Assembly (NCBI GenBank): GCA_018466975.1
Contig: CM031556.1
Location: 682,001 to 746,000 of the forward strand
Direction of reading: 5' to 3'
DNA: 64,000 nt
Source of the DNA: Sparassis latifolia
Lineage: Eukaryota; Basidiomycota; Agaricomycetes; Polyporales; Sparassidaceae
Shown piece by piece: positions 11,425 through 22,055 of the stretch. How positions within the stretch are numbered: position 1 is the first letter of the stretch; each line of letters begins with the position of its first letter. The position numbers were made by a program, and so were the translations under genes. Below the pieces are notes generated by a model. The model saw only the letters and a list, made by a program, of their open reading frames with translations, was not told where the DNA came from and did no database searches.

Positions 11425-12156
11425 GTGTATTGTGGTCTTGGAGTGTGGCGAGCTTGGCAGTGCAAGGCAGCTGTAAGTAGATCACAAATATTGGCCAAGG
11501 CAGCTATACCCCTTATAACCACCTTGACGAGCTTGAAGTACACTATCAGCTATCAGGTGTGCACAAACCAGCTCCAACATATAACTGCATGGTGGAAAGA
11601 TGGGAGAAGTACACTCGAGCAACTCCATTTATATCATAATGAGGATTCTTTGTTAGCATGAGTGCAAGTAAGCATTTTATCCAGTCTAAGAATTCTGCAA
11701 CTAAATGGCATACAGAGAAAAGAAATGCCATGGTATCAACCCAATTTTCTACAGCTTCTTGCCCGCCTGCCTTGCCTGTATACATTCCATCTCGACACAC
11801 CGATGCTTGCATTCACACCACCTGTGGAACTCACTAGAATTGACACTGGTCAGCAATACTTCAATGTGATGTTGCAACATAAAGAGACTACTGTCATGAT
11901 GTGGTTCAGAGAACTACTGACCTTACACGAGTTATACTTTTGTCATGGAGAGCTGAACGAGTACGAGATGTTCTGGTATTGGGAGATAAATGATCCAGAT
12001 AAATGGCATATACATGGAAGAAGACTTGAAACTGATGGAGAGCTGATGATCAAAGAAGGAATCCCATTGATTGAGAATGGGCAGAGAAATACAAGTACTT
12101 CAACCTGGACTGTAGACCGGAGAAGCAGAAGACAATGTGTCGAGATTGTATTGTGA
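11425..12156 (+). pseudogene. LRR/F-box-like gene fragment, right TIR copy
   Basis: One plus-strand frame is open except for a single TGA at 11659-11661 (DSLLA-stop-VQVS). Around it leucine-rich segments follow each other: LTSLKYTISYQ, STLEQLHLYHNED, ILSSLRILQLNGIQ, LARLPCLYTFHLD, LLTLHELYF. This periodicity suits the LRR half of a fungal F-box-like protein. A short additional sequence (VWRAWQCKAAV) precedes the TIR boundary at 11484. The same fragment in the left TIR shows it was copied as part of the TIR. Confidence 0.55.
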
Positions 12157-12678
12157 GTGCATGCAATAGTATGAATATGACACATACTAAGCAGAAACCT
12201 AGAGATGCGAAGGCAAAGAGGCCAAAGCCAAAGTCAATTTCTTATGAACGATACCGGAAGATAATGCTGCAAGACATATTGATTAAGCTTCTGAGTGAAT
12301 AATATAATTGTCTGTTCCACTAAATGAACTACTGACAATTAACCGGAAGAGCTAGGATGGGACACATGAATGGTTCTGTAATGATGAAGAGGAGAGAGTG
12401 TGGCACTATTATTGTAGATTATTTGTGCAAGTCGCGTTGGTTTCTACTACAATCAGTTTGAAAGACCGACTATATGCAAGCTGTAGTATAGTAACGACAG
12501 GCACTACAAAGTTTGTAGTTAAACCCTAGACCTAACCCTGTACTAGGTGCTTCTCACACATACAAAATTGTATTGAAAAGTCGTTCCCACACCTTGAGGA
12601 AAAAGTGCATGTCCTCCCAAAAGTTGGCAGAAGCCCTATCCCATTAAGAACGATTCCTTCGTACCTCAGGAATCGTAA
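11484..12678 (-). repeat. Right terminal inverted repeat of the 10.9-kb element
   Basis: Reverse complement of 1741-2938. It ends with AACGATTCCTTCGTACCTCA then GGAATCGTAA, which forms the terminal hairpin. A CCCTAGACCTAACCC tract lies about 150 bp inside the end. The last 280 bp also resemble 44477-44744. Confidence 0.8.
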
Positions 12679-12849
12679 TCACTGATACTGCAGGCTCAGA
12701 TCTCATAAAGTTGTGTGCCACCATGCTTGGCTGTAATAAAGATCATATAACTCAAACCCTTGTCTGCAAGCATTGTGAGTATCAACATGAATCAGAATCT
12801 GACATTTGGGACTGCACCAAGTCTATCTGGAAAGAATCAGGACTGAAAA
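12679..12849. other. Short unique spacer between two element termini
   Basis: 171 bp lie between the right end of the 10.9-kb element and the next terminus, both ending in the same TTACGATTCC-type motif facing outward. No gene is recognised. The spacer could be the remains of the gene or element into which both inserted. Confidence 0.4.
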
Positions 12850-13260
12850 TTACGATTCCTGAGGAGGTATGAAGGAATCATTCTTATACAGGATGAGCTC
12901 TAGAGGGCGCTTATCCTGTCACGACGTTTTCCCCAAACTGTGGGAACGGTTTTTCACTACAACTTTTGTATGTGTGACCTAGGGTTAGGGCTGAGTTTAT
13001 AGGAATGCCACAAGGGTTAGGGTCAGGCTTCATCTACAAATTTTCTAACAGCTACTTACTCAACTACAATGTAACTACGGGCGGACATTCAAAAAAAGTT
13101 GTATTGAAAACTGACACGACTTGTACAAATCACCATCAACAGATCGGTGGCTAGGGCACTCAGATTAGATAACCGATGGCACTCATGATTGCGATATGTT
13201 GAGATTAGCCTCGACATCCTATTTTAGTCAATTTGACGCTTTCAGACCATTGCATTCAGG
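12850..13260 (+). repeat. Left terminus of a related element family (type 2)
   Basis: It starts TTACGATTCCTGAGG, followed by a TATGAAGGAATCATTC hairpin arm and CAGGATGAGCTC. It runs in parallel with 48536 onward: GCGCTTATCC, GTGGGAACGGTTTTT, TAGGGTTAGG, TACAACTT..CTACGGGCGGACATTCAAAA. Its matching right end is not found in the window, so the extent of the element, and whether it carries the five-gene cluster to the right, is unknown. Confidence 0.6.
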
Positions 13261-13308
13261 CCAGTATTGTTTGCGTATTGTCCAAAAACCTTGTCTACGA
13301 CCCTTATA

Positions 13309-15248
13309 TTAAATAACTCGACGTGGCAGTACAGGAGCTCTCTCAAAGGTATTGTAAAATGTCTGACAGTAAAACTGAATAATTGATCGCTCTGAAGCCA
13401 TGTTGTCAACCTCTGCTCGCTTTGGTTCTACTGGTATATCTAAGATATCCGGGTGTGCAGGCCATCGTACCAATACGCGCCTCAATCTCTCTACGAGTCG
13501 GCCTCTATCATTAAAGTGATTTGATACTAGTCCAATGTTCAGCGATGGTATGACCTCTGGTCGCATATTGCATAGCATGCCTATACTGCGATACACTACG
13601 TCATCTTCCAAAGCAGCCATTTCCACTGATGCAGCATTGCGTGGGATGATGGTATGATCCAATAGTAGGAGCTCAAATCGATAGCTCAACTCGTGAAGCT
13701 CCCATATGATCTGTTGCATAACGCGAGTGTCAAGTATCGTGTATTGGTGTTCAAACCATGTAACGACGTCGTTATGGTCTGTCGCAATCGCCCTGTCGTA
13801 AAAGCAGGTACCCAGAATCTGCGTAATCTTGTTTCTTCGAGCATTCGCATGAGAGCCTTGAGACGTATTCTCCTTCGATGCCGATTGGTTCAAGATGTCC
13901 CGCCAGAGTTGGCTTGACACCTGCCTTGCCACGGGTTGGTCGCTCATCAGAATGACCAACCATGGCTCACGTAGCCGAAGCCAGTTCGTGAAGTATCATT
14001 GCTGATGATCTCCTTTTGGTAGAAGCAGTCGGGGATTAGGAAGCAGGTACGTGAGATGTCCGGCAGTTGGGGGTAATCGGGCATGGTTGACCATTCGAAG
14101 TGCGTCTGTCCAAATCGGCATGGCAGGAGGCATTAGCTCGTGCATAATATCGTCAAAGTAGTCGCCGACTCCTTGTTTGGAGCTTTTCCCATGCATTGGC
14201 ACATTGGTAGTTGGGTTTGCAGACCCTACATTTTAAGTTAGTGATAACGTGAATGTATGCATGTAATGATATCCACCTACCGACATGTTGTACTTGCAGT
14301 GCCCCGGGATCATCTATATTCCTCTCATGTCCTGTTGTTGCTGCTTGACCCACGTCACGATAAGTGCATCGTGCACGTCCTACTTGGAGTGTATGTTCGG
14401 GTCCTGCCATACCCCGATATAATGGTTTAGGCTGGTGGCCGTGTTCGTCACTTGTAAACATAATTATTCCCATTTGTTTGGGCATGTTGAAGTCCACGAT
14501 TGGCGTAATCACATAACCATTATTCCCATTTGTTGCACCTGGGCATGTTATTTGAAGTCCACGATATGGCGTATGATCAGACCATGAACCATCGAGGTAA
14601 GCTCATTGTACGATGACTATTTGAGCCACCATGTCTCGATGGCGAAGCAGATGGGAACCATACTGGGAGATCAGTTGGACGACCTGTGTAGCCATAACCT
14701 GAGCCTCGATCGTCAATTTTCTGGATCATGCGAGTCTAGCCACGTCCACACGTATTGGCTGAGTGCCCGTGCCCAGCGCATTAACTCATCGTGCAATGTC
14801 TGGTTGGGTAATCCAAGCGTGGTGACCGACGATTGTTGTATTAGAACCCAATCTTGGAGCGTACATGCATGCCACATCGGACAGTTTGTTGGGTCGTGTG
14901 ACAGCTTCCGCGGTATGGCAGCAAGGTAAAGGAGGTCCTCATTACACACTTGAGGCCATTGAACATAATCTGCTGCGCTGTATCGTTCATCTGAGCATTC
15001 GCAAACAGTAATTGGGCCCACGATGGGCTTCGGTATATAGCGGACATTTGGTGAGGTAATTATCCAGTTGCCGTTGACGGATTCTGCAGCGCATAGGCCA
15101 TCGAGATGCGACAGTATGCGTGCCGGCTTAACACATTGGCAACCGATTTATTGATACGTAGTATTATAATACATACCATCGGTATGATGCTGCGCCTGTA
15201 GTACGTATTTCCCCTCTGACCTTTGTGGCAGACTATGCATATTCGCAA
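13309..15248 (-). CDS. Gene 3: multi-exon hypothetical protein of an agaricomycete repeat-like family
   Basis: The C-terminal exon is a long minus-strand frame (QLWRDILNQSA, VVTWFEHQYTILDT, IIWELHELSYRFELLLLDHT) ending FYCQTFYNTFERAPVLPRRVI. The frame is open upstream across a TGA at 13996-13998 (DHQQ-stop-YFTNWLRLREPW), which would read Arg as CGA. An earlier exon joins by an intron at about 14226-14280 (QVQHVG to SANPTTNVPMHG). A further exon reads IITSPNVRYIPKPIVGPITV, then LLYLAAIPRKLSHDP. I recall proteins with these blocks as abundant hypotheticals in mushroom genomes; function is unknown to me. Upstream exon boundaries are unresolved. It is divergently oriented to B1. Confidence 0.6.
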
Positions 15249-16284
15249 TGTAAATTATTCAACGATGGAAATGTTACTATGTCTGATATGCTCACCGGTC
15301 AACTCTCCCGTCTGAACTTTCATTCCGGTTGATTTCCGTCATTGGCGGTGTTGCGTCCATGCTAGAGGATCGTTCGAGTGTTGCAAACTGCTTGGATTGG
15401 TGAGCCATAATGTATCTGTATTACGATATAAACACTCACCTCAGGTCTATGCATGGCACGATGGTGATACGATCTGTGTAATCCTACTTCAGTAATAGTG
15501 AGTGCAGCTCAAAAACACGGCGACGCAGAGTCGAACCGTGCTGGGTGTTGGCCCGATGCAGAGTCAAAGACCAACAGAGCGTCATAGCCTGGTGTGAGTA
15601 TACTCACCTTTTCCCTCGACCTTCCATCGTTAGACCATGTTGCTTTTCTAGTATCTCTGTGGGGAGGTGGTGCGTCGGCGTGGATAGTGAGGTTCGGCAT
15701 GGATAGTGAGGTACGGCGTCAGTAAAGTATGGCGTTGGCGAGTCCGGTGTCATGTAACATGTGTTTAGTATATTGTATCAGTAACGAGTAGGGGCCGATT
15801 ATACTCACCTGAGGTTGTCGACGCAGATCGCACCGATAAGTGTACCTACTCACTCTGATTGTGTCAGCATAACGGCGGCAGCTAGTGAAACGTACCGTAT
15901 GTTGTGCGCGTTCGCCAGGGTCTTCAAATGATGCAGATCGTGTCAATAATGACCTACCCTCACAGGTTGTGTCAGGATAATGTGGGCAGCTACTGGAACT
16001 TACCGTATTTTGGGCGCGTTTGCTGGGGCCTTCAAACATCGGTTGGAGATCGATTGTTGCGGAAAGAAGGTTGCTGGAGTGGGACTGGGCAGTAGGAGGA
16101 GAGCACAATAGCAGGAGAGGGCAGGAGGATGGGATCAGTCGAACTGTGGCTGAAGATCTGGGAGCAGAAATGCTAAGTCTCATTGCACGTGAGTTATCGC
16201 ATCACGTGAATTCACGTGAACACGTTTTGGGTTATCTTATTGATTCACGCACGATTCGATCTTGCTGTGGCATGGCTGTTCTGA
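15249..16284 (-). other. 5' region of gene 3, possible small exons with a local tandem repeat
   Basis: Short minus-strand stretches between GTGAG-type donors look like small exons, for example PPPHRDTRKATWSNDGRSRE (15600-15680). Two related blocks at about 15850-15930 and 15940-16030 (FEDPGERAQHTV and FEGPSKRAQNTV on the minus strand) indicate a duplication of about 110 bp. CACGTGA motifs near 16187-16222 occur three times and could be regulatory between the divergent genes. Exon assignment is uncertain. Confidence 0.35.
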
Positions 16285-17919
16285 CTTTCATTCGCCCCTC
16301 CTACATCCTTCCATTCTCCCTCAACACCGGCGATCATTTGGCGTATTCGCGGCACTCATCTTGGTATAGAATCCCTTGAACAGGGCCCTGAACATTTATG
16401 CGTCCATCTCAAGAGGCAGGCAGATCTTATAAATTTGCCACACCTCAGTTTCGATGGTAATTATGCATTCCCCAACATGCAACTCAACATTGCAGCTACT
16501 CAGCTGCGCGAGTCTGGTACGAGGGCATTTAGGTCGAATGAACCAAGCTGACGAGTTGTTTAGCCACCGATCTATCCAGTCAGCTGGGTACATTTGGCGG
16601 GGCCCATATAGATGGCCATGATTCACGCGGTGGTGTTACGAGTATGACCGCGTATTCTGACCTGTTGCCGGAGGACCATCCCGGTCTATTCTTCCTGCTC
16701 GAGTTGGCCATCTTTGTTGCTTTACACGGTCTCGTATGTCTGAACTTCTGTGGTTTGAGATATCACGGCAGTACTCCCCCGACCATGATAGATCCCAAAC
16801 TGTGGTCTTATTATTTCGTCGTCATCTGCTATCCTCCGGAAGTTATACTGAGCCACACAGCATTATACGGCTTCGCTCCCTTGCCTAACGGTGAGTTACT
16901 CACTCTACCTCTGGAAATGATTGATCCCATGTGAGTGCATTGCCGTGTAGCTTGATAATTTGCTCACCTGTGTGTAGATATGACGATCGCCATCTTCGTC
17001 CGTGGATCACGCATTCCAGCATGGTGACGGATGGACTAGTTCTATGTGAAACCCACTCGTTATTTAACTGGTTCTGTCAAGCCATGCACCAATTCGGATC
17101 CTATTTGGTACGCCAGATGCCCGAGAAGATGAATGTTCAAGTTGATGGTGATGCGTTTATGCATTCATTTTCGATGAACATGAATGGAACACGTGTATAC
17201 CCAGATAAGTGGGAGTTGGCACCTGGTCCATCTGCGACAGCGGCCCACCTGGAAGCTTCACGCGCATGGGATTCATTAAAGGCTGCACACAGCAAGTTTA
17301 TTCCGTTGGTGATCGGTAAGCCGGCGCAGTCAGGCATAACTGCTTGTAAGGGTCCGCGTCCCGGTATGTGGTATTACCTCTTGGTGCTCTCATGCCTTAA
17401 GAGTAATATTTGTGTAATGTAGCTCATGCCGCTGCTGCGCCTTCTAAATGGAAGGCCAGAATCTCCGCGGATCCTCCGTGTAAGTGCCTCTTTTAGTTAA
17501 TGTACGGCTGTGTTTTAATTGTAATTTTTGCACTTTAGTAACTCGCGGTCAAAAGCAGAAGGCAGCTGAATTGACAGGTACGATCGGGTCGATTTCTCGC
17601 ATTAATAGTGATCGTCCTGGTGCGTGTAATTCCTTCATATGTATGTTGATATCTCTAATATTTTATTGTAGTCTAGATAATCTTCATAAGCATGCTCGAG
17701 TTTTGGTGAGCGTTGATGTGCACGCTACAGGTGTACTAGCTCGTTCGAACGGATCGAAAGAGAGCAGTGTGACGTCTGGTAAGTGTTGTGTATTTATTGG
17801 ATATGATTCAAGCTAAGATTCATTTATTGCAAGCCGAGCCTCTTGCGCCGAACACTATACCTATAACCGCGAAAGGACGATTGGTGATAGTGGACCAATT
17901 CCGGCCTGGACTCAAATGA
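16285..17919 (+). CDS. Gene B1: putative Fe(II)/2-oxoglutarate dioxygenase-like (DSBH) protein, A1 paralogue
   Basis: The frame opens near 16285 (5' end unresolved) and runs HLGIESLEQ, FDGNYAFPNMQLNIAATQL. The intron at 16517-16563 brings QLRES to ATDLSSQLGTFGGAHIDGHD. HxD (HID) is at 16605-16613. 53 residues on is LRYHGSTPP with the distal His at 16764-16766, then Lys 11 residues later. The intron at 16931-16977 gives DPIYDDRH. Further GT-AG introns link exons at about 17423-17479 and 17540-17620, then 17668-17778, and 17834 to TGA at 17917-17919. The spacing matches A1, supporting a DSBH fold acting on a nucleic-acid base or other substrate; TET/JBP kinship is inference. The region after the HxD domain (MVTDGLVLCETHSLFNWF) is shared with A1 and with 1335-1740. 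The final TGA may also be a mutated CGA, since the frame stays open beyond it. Confidence 0.6.
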
Positions 17920-18772
17920 ACTCGAGCTTTCTCGAGCGCCGCGCTTGCAACTCGATCTATTCGCGAAACTTATCATACGAGATTGCAAGGAGATTCCAAT
18001 TGCAGGAGCAGCCACCGGATCACGCATAAGCCTGTGTACCGTGTGTATCGTTAGTTCTCTGTATAGCATTTGTAGTTTTAACATGCCTTTTTTTCCGTAT
18101 TATCTCGTGTTTGGAGCATATAAATCTCTTGACTGACGACGTTGTAACTTCCGAAGAGGATGAATGGGAAGATGTCCCCCTAGAATCTGAACAAGAAATG
18201 GGTGAAGGTGGTGGCACTCCTCCGACGCATTCGGACAATGTGTCTGTTTCTGAGGGTTCAATTTCGTCACGTGCGATTATCACCGAGGTGCGATCAATGC
18301 TCGAGGCTGACTCGGTGGGCTCCTGCGCAGTCCGTGGATGATCCATTGGACATCGATATGCCTCGTATTCTTCCTCCGTCCGTTAACACAGAGGGTAGTT
18401 TTCATTTTGTATGTTCAATATTGTGCTGATCCAGATATACAGGTATTGTACCGGATCGAGTGGTGTTGTCGTTCGCGAATTCAGTTAGCTCTGTATCAAC
18501 TGCTGTGGATACGGTGCTTTTGGTTCAGTCAAGGTGTCCTAGTCTGCCCTGTCGCGATTCCGTTCTTGCCTTGTTCAGGGTAAACAACTTGGTGGAAACT
18601 TGAAACACATACCAGGCCGCCGTCAAACACCTGAAGACAGCCCATGATCAATCTGTGTGCTCGTTTGCACAACATGCGGACTTCAGCAAATTCTTGTCAG
18701 TTTTTGCAACCGCGCAAGTTTCACCTGACTTTGCATTGATGATCTCGAAGATCTGGCGGCCTATAATTGCCC

Positions 18773-18780
18773 TTACGAAT
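18773..18780 (+). repeat. Target site duplication TTACGAAT (left)
   Basis: The 8 bases directly before the element recur directly after it at 20144-20151. Confidence 0.9.
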
Positions 18781-20143
18781 CACTTCAGGGTACCCTTCCG
18801 ACCTAGCTCTTAGCTTCAACATAATCTATATTGTGTAGTGGCTAAGAGCCTCTCAGGTGTCAGACAGACCATGGTACCAATACATGTCCCAGGGCATTAT
18901 ATGGGATTACCCAGGGCAAAGGCAGGGCAAAGGCTGGTCCAATGGCACAATTATCATATGGGGTGTCCTATAGTACTAGGACATTGATATTTATATCCCA
19001 GTATTACTGGTTGTCCCATGGTGTCAGGGGTACATAGGGATGTCCCACTATTAGTAAAAGATGTATTTTCTGGCTATTGTATGGTAGTTTTTTTATACTT
19101 TATTCCACTATCATATTATCTAAGCCTTAATTATAAAAACAGTGACTATAGTGATATAAACAAGCACTTTATTTGCATATTATATAAGGTAGGATCTCCC
19201 ATTTTAAGGACATCCTAAGATGTTATTTTAAGATTCACAGATATTTAGTCTCTTCTTTAGCCTGAAGTTTCTATTTAACTACTATAATTATCTAGAGATT
19301 TATACTAACAGTTGAATTACTAAGGTTTAAGAGTGACAGGTCCTTACAAGGGATATCCCATCACATAAAGGGACATTCCATAATACAAAGGTGTCATTCA
19401 GTGAATGCATTTCTGAGCGTAACTTGACTGAAGTCTTAGGTCAAATGCCTTTCTTTTTTCATTCAAATACAGTATATGATAGGAGACATGACAAGAATAT
19501 ATCTCCTTTGCTAGTATATTAGTAGACTGAGTAGTTCTATTTCTTGAGACACTTGGTGAAAGTTGTAGTATAGCTATGATACATACTATATGCTAAAGAT
19601 TATATCATATTAGTCTGAACATTATGTCAGAAAATGTAAAATTGATTTTAAAACACGAGAATAAACATTATTGTTTGACCTGTCTTAGTTGTTATATGAG
19701 CCAATGAAGTTGTTGTACATGCTACCAATAGTAATATAGTCTTTATAACATTACAAATGCATACACAATACTTGATATGGGATATCCTGCTTTCTATAAA
19801 TATTTCACCATATATAAAGTGCAAATAAGGCACTTATTTACAGTATTCTAGTCACTGTTTTTATAATTAAGGCTTAAATAATATGATAGTGGAATAAAGT
19901 ATAAAAAAACTACCATACAATAGCCTGAAATAAATATTAATGTCCTAGTACTATAGGACATCCCATATGATAATTGTGCCATTGGACCAGCCTTTGCCCT
20001 GCCTTTGCCCTGGGTAATCCCATATAATGTCCTGGGACATGTATTGGTACCATGGTCTGTCTGACACCTGAGAGGCTCTTAGCCACTACACAATATAGAT
20101 TATGTTGAAGCTAAGAGCTAGGTCAGAAGGGTACCCTGAAGTG
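18781..20143. mobile_element. 1363-bp non-autonomous TIR transposon with 8-bp target duplication (hAT- or Zisupton-like)
   Basis: It begins CACTTCAGGGTACCC and ends GGGTACCCTGAAGTG. Homology between the arms continues inward for several hundred bases, including AGGCAGGGCAAAGGCTGGTC and a TTTTTTTATACTTTATTCCA block. Short insertions interrupt the left arm (about 18990-19060). Flanks are perfect TTACGAAT duplications. Eight-base duplications are typical of hAT and P elements and also of Zisupton in the KDZ group; no transposase is encoded, so the superfamily is undecided. It lies in an exon of gene B2. Confidence 0.88.
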
Positions 20144-20151
20144 TTACGAAT
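20144..20151 (+). repeat. Target site duplication TTACGAAT (right)
   Basis: Perfect repeat of 18773-18780; the B2 reading frame resumes here. Confidence 0.9.
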
Positions 20152-22055
20152 GACGACACTTTGCAGGCCTTGCGAGTTTCACTCGAGCGACAACAGGTCA
20201 TGTTGTCAAATGCGGCTGCCTGGTATTGGCTTGACACTCAGTGTATGTCGCATGCTCACTCCATCTTGATCGAGTCTCAAACACTGCCAGATGAAGCGCG
20301 ACTGAACAGACAAAATGACTGGTTAGCCGACCTGGTTTTGACAATTTTCGAGCATGTCAATACAAATCATACACTGGAGCTAGTCCCATCACATTTCATC
20401 CCTGGTTTAGACCACGGGGATCGTGTGTGGACCATGCTCGCGCGGCATCCTGAGCATCCTGACAGACTTCATGCCTACGTCTTACGTCTCCTGCATGGAG
20501 TTCTGCGCGAATGGTTGGGTTTTCCAGCCGGCGTGTCTCACATACAGGCCTGTTTTGTGCTTCTTCTGCGTGAAGTCTTTCGAACGGACGACATTCTCCT
20601 TCTTCATGGACTTTGGGACGCTTATCGGCATATACGGGCCAGAGTTTTGGAAAAGCGGACCAGCCGGAATGATGCATTACATTCCAACATGTTACAGTCC
20701 TGCACGAATGATGTATCCGTGTTGCCCCTTGCGCGGAACGAGTCCACGCACCGCAAAATTCTACAGGAGGTTATCGAAGCCATTAATGAATGTATAGAAT
20801 TGTCACATGCCCCTGCAGATGAACCTGGTCCATCAATATCTCACCCATCGACGTCAGTGGTATATACGGCCTTAATGTAAAGCACATCTGAAATGGTCCA
20901 GACTATGCATCAACCACGAAAGCGAAAGACGCGATCCGGCAAAGTACGCAAGACGATTATGTCTGATGCTCAAATGAAATATGCGGGGTCATTGGATGGG
21001 CTGGCTTCCTTTGTCTTTGATCTGTTGCCACTACTGGATGATAATATTGATCGCTCCAGGCTCTCTGCGATTCAAGCTGGAGTCTATGACAATGGCGACA
21101 AGTTCCTTCCGTTTCGTGAATGTGCACCTTCACGACTGCGAATGGGGGAGACAACTGGTCCACTGAATCCCCTTAATATCGACAAACCCGGCGCCTTTGC
21201 GAGTGTTCTCATATGGAGAGGCGTTACTTTCACCGCCCCTGTTGTCCGAGAAAAGCCAGTATGGTTTAGAACATTGGATGATTGGAAGGCAATGGTGGAT
21301 GGGTGCGTGGGAGTCAACGACGATTACTTCTCGGATGTGCGAGCATATAGAACACCCAACAGTCATCGGAGTCCCTCTCTTGCCCCACAATACTTTGAAG
21401 CGGAACAAGAATGGAAGGTTTTCTTTGATGCTAGCAAGGGCAAGGATGACAAAGTGGGTTTCCTGGATTGCTACCAGTGGACGCAGAGTGTGCGTGCTCA
21501 GAAGAAGATTCTCTGCAATATTGGTCCTCTTACCGGTATGCTCTTGTGTGGTGATTTGTGTCATGCACAGAAAGTACGCGAGCCAAGCGTTGATGACATG
21601 GCTGATATTATTTTTACCATGCGGAAAGGCGCAGTGAAAGGAATGCAATTTGCAGGTCTACTTCGTGTTGAGGGAGCAATCACTCGGGAGGAAATACGGG
21701 ATGCTTTCCGACTGGCGTATCGGACCCTCGATTTACGTCTCACGCTGGATCAAAAGGAGCGAATGCATTGGGGTCCCATAATGCTGGAGCATATATTTTG
21801 CAAGATTCAGCGAGACGTGCAGGATATATCATTCTAATTGTTACTGTTCCATATATGTTACCTTTGTTAGGCTCGATGTTATGCCTGCTTTTTCTTAGGA
21901 GGGGCTCTCAGTCACGTGAAATTGACCGTGTTGGCCCTGGCATGGGGCTAGAATGATATATCTGCTTTATGGTTTTCATGTAACTTTGTTTATTCGATAC
22001 CATCCTGTTAATACCGTGATGTTGGTATTCGTACGGTACTTCTCTATTACGAACT

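Larger units (their letters stand above)
1741..12678. mobile_element. 10.9-kb long-TIR element carrying genes A1 and A2
   Basis: The left end TTACGATTCCTGAGG at 1741 and the right end CCTCAGGAATCGTAA at 12678 are exact complements, and homology continues inward for about 1.2 kb on both sides. The element interrupts a gene fragment at 1740. Next to each end the TIR folds into a short hairpin (ACGATTCCT / AGGAATCGT). Subterminal TTAGGG-like stretches (TAGGGTTAGGTCTAGGG on the left, its complement on the right) are present. No transposase domain is recognisable between the TIRs, so it is either non-autonomous or uses an unknown enzyme. The target duplication is unclear; at most TA flanks both ends. 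The interior cargo is transcribed leftwards. Confidence 0.75.
18111..21837 (+). pseudogene. Gene B2: A2 paralogue, split by a TIR transposon
   Basis: Exons: an acidic start (DDVVTSEEDEWEDVPLESEQ) from 18111; one reaching NTEG at about 18392; IVPDRVVLSFANSV up to 18579; a 36-nt intron 18580-18615; AAVKHLKTAHDQSV up to 18780. The transposon follows. Removing it with one copy of the target duplication restores an uninterrupted frame (RPIIALTN to DDTLQALRVSLE). The next intron, about 20863-20904, joins SHPSTSV to TMHQPRKRKTRSGKVRK. The protein ends with the block also seen at 2-304: DCYQWTQSV, GMLLCGDLCHAQKV, MLEHIFCKIQ. A possible 1-nt frameshift sits near 18320, where the frame moves from EVRSMLEADS to APAQSVDDPLD. 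Basic PRKRKTRSGKVRK could be a nuclear signal. No enzyme domain is seen. Confidence 0.65.

Noticed and set aside
1741..12678. KDZ transposase inside the 10.9-kb element
   Set aside because: I looked for it because of the dioxygenase-like cargo; no transposase-like long frame or motif is present.
20396..20677. Minus-strand ORF of 93 codons
   Set aside because: It overlaps the B2 coding exon, which has homology and consistent introns; it is an antisense shadow.
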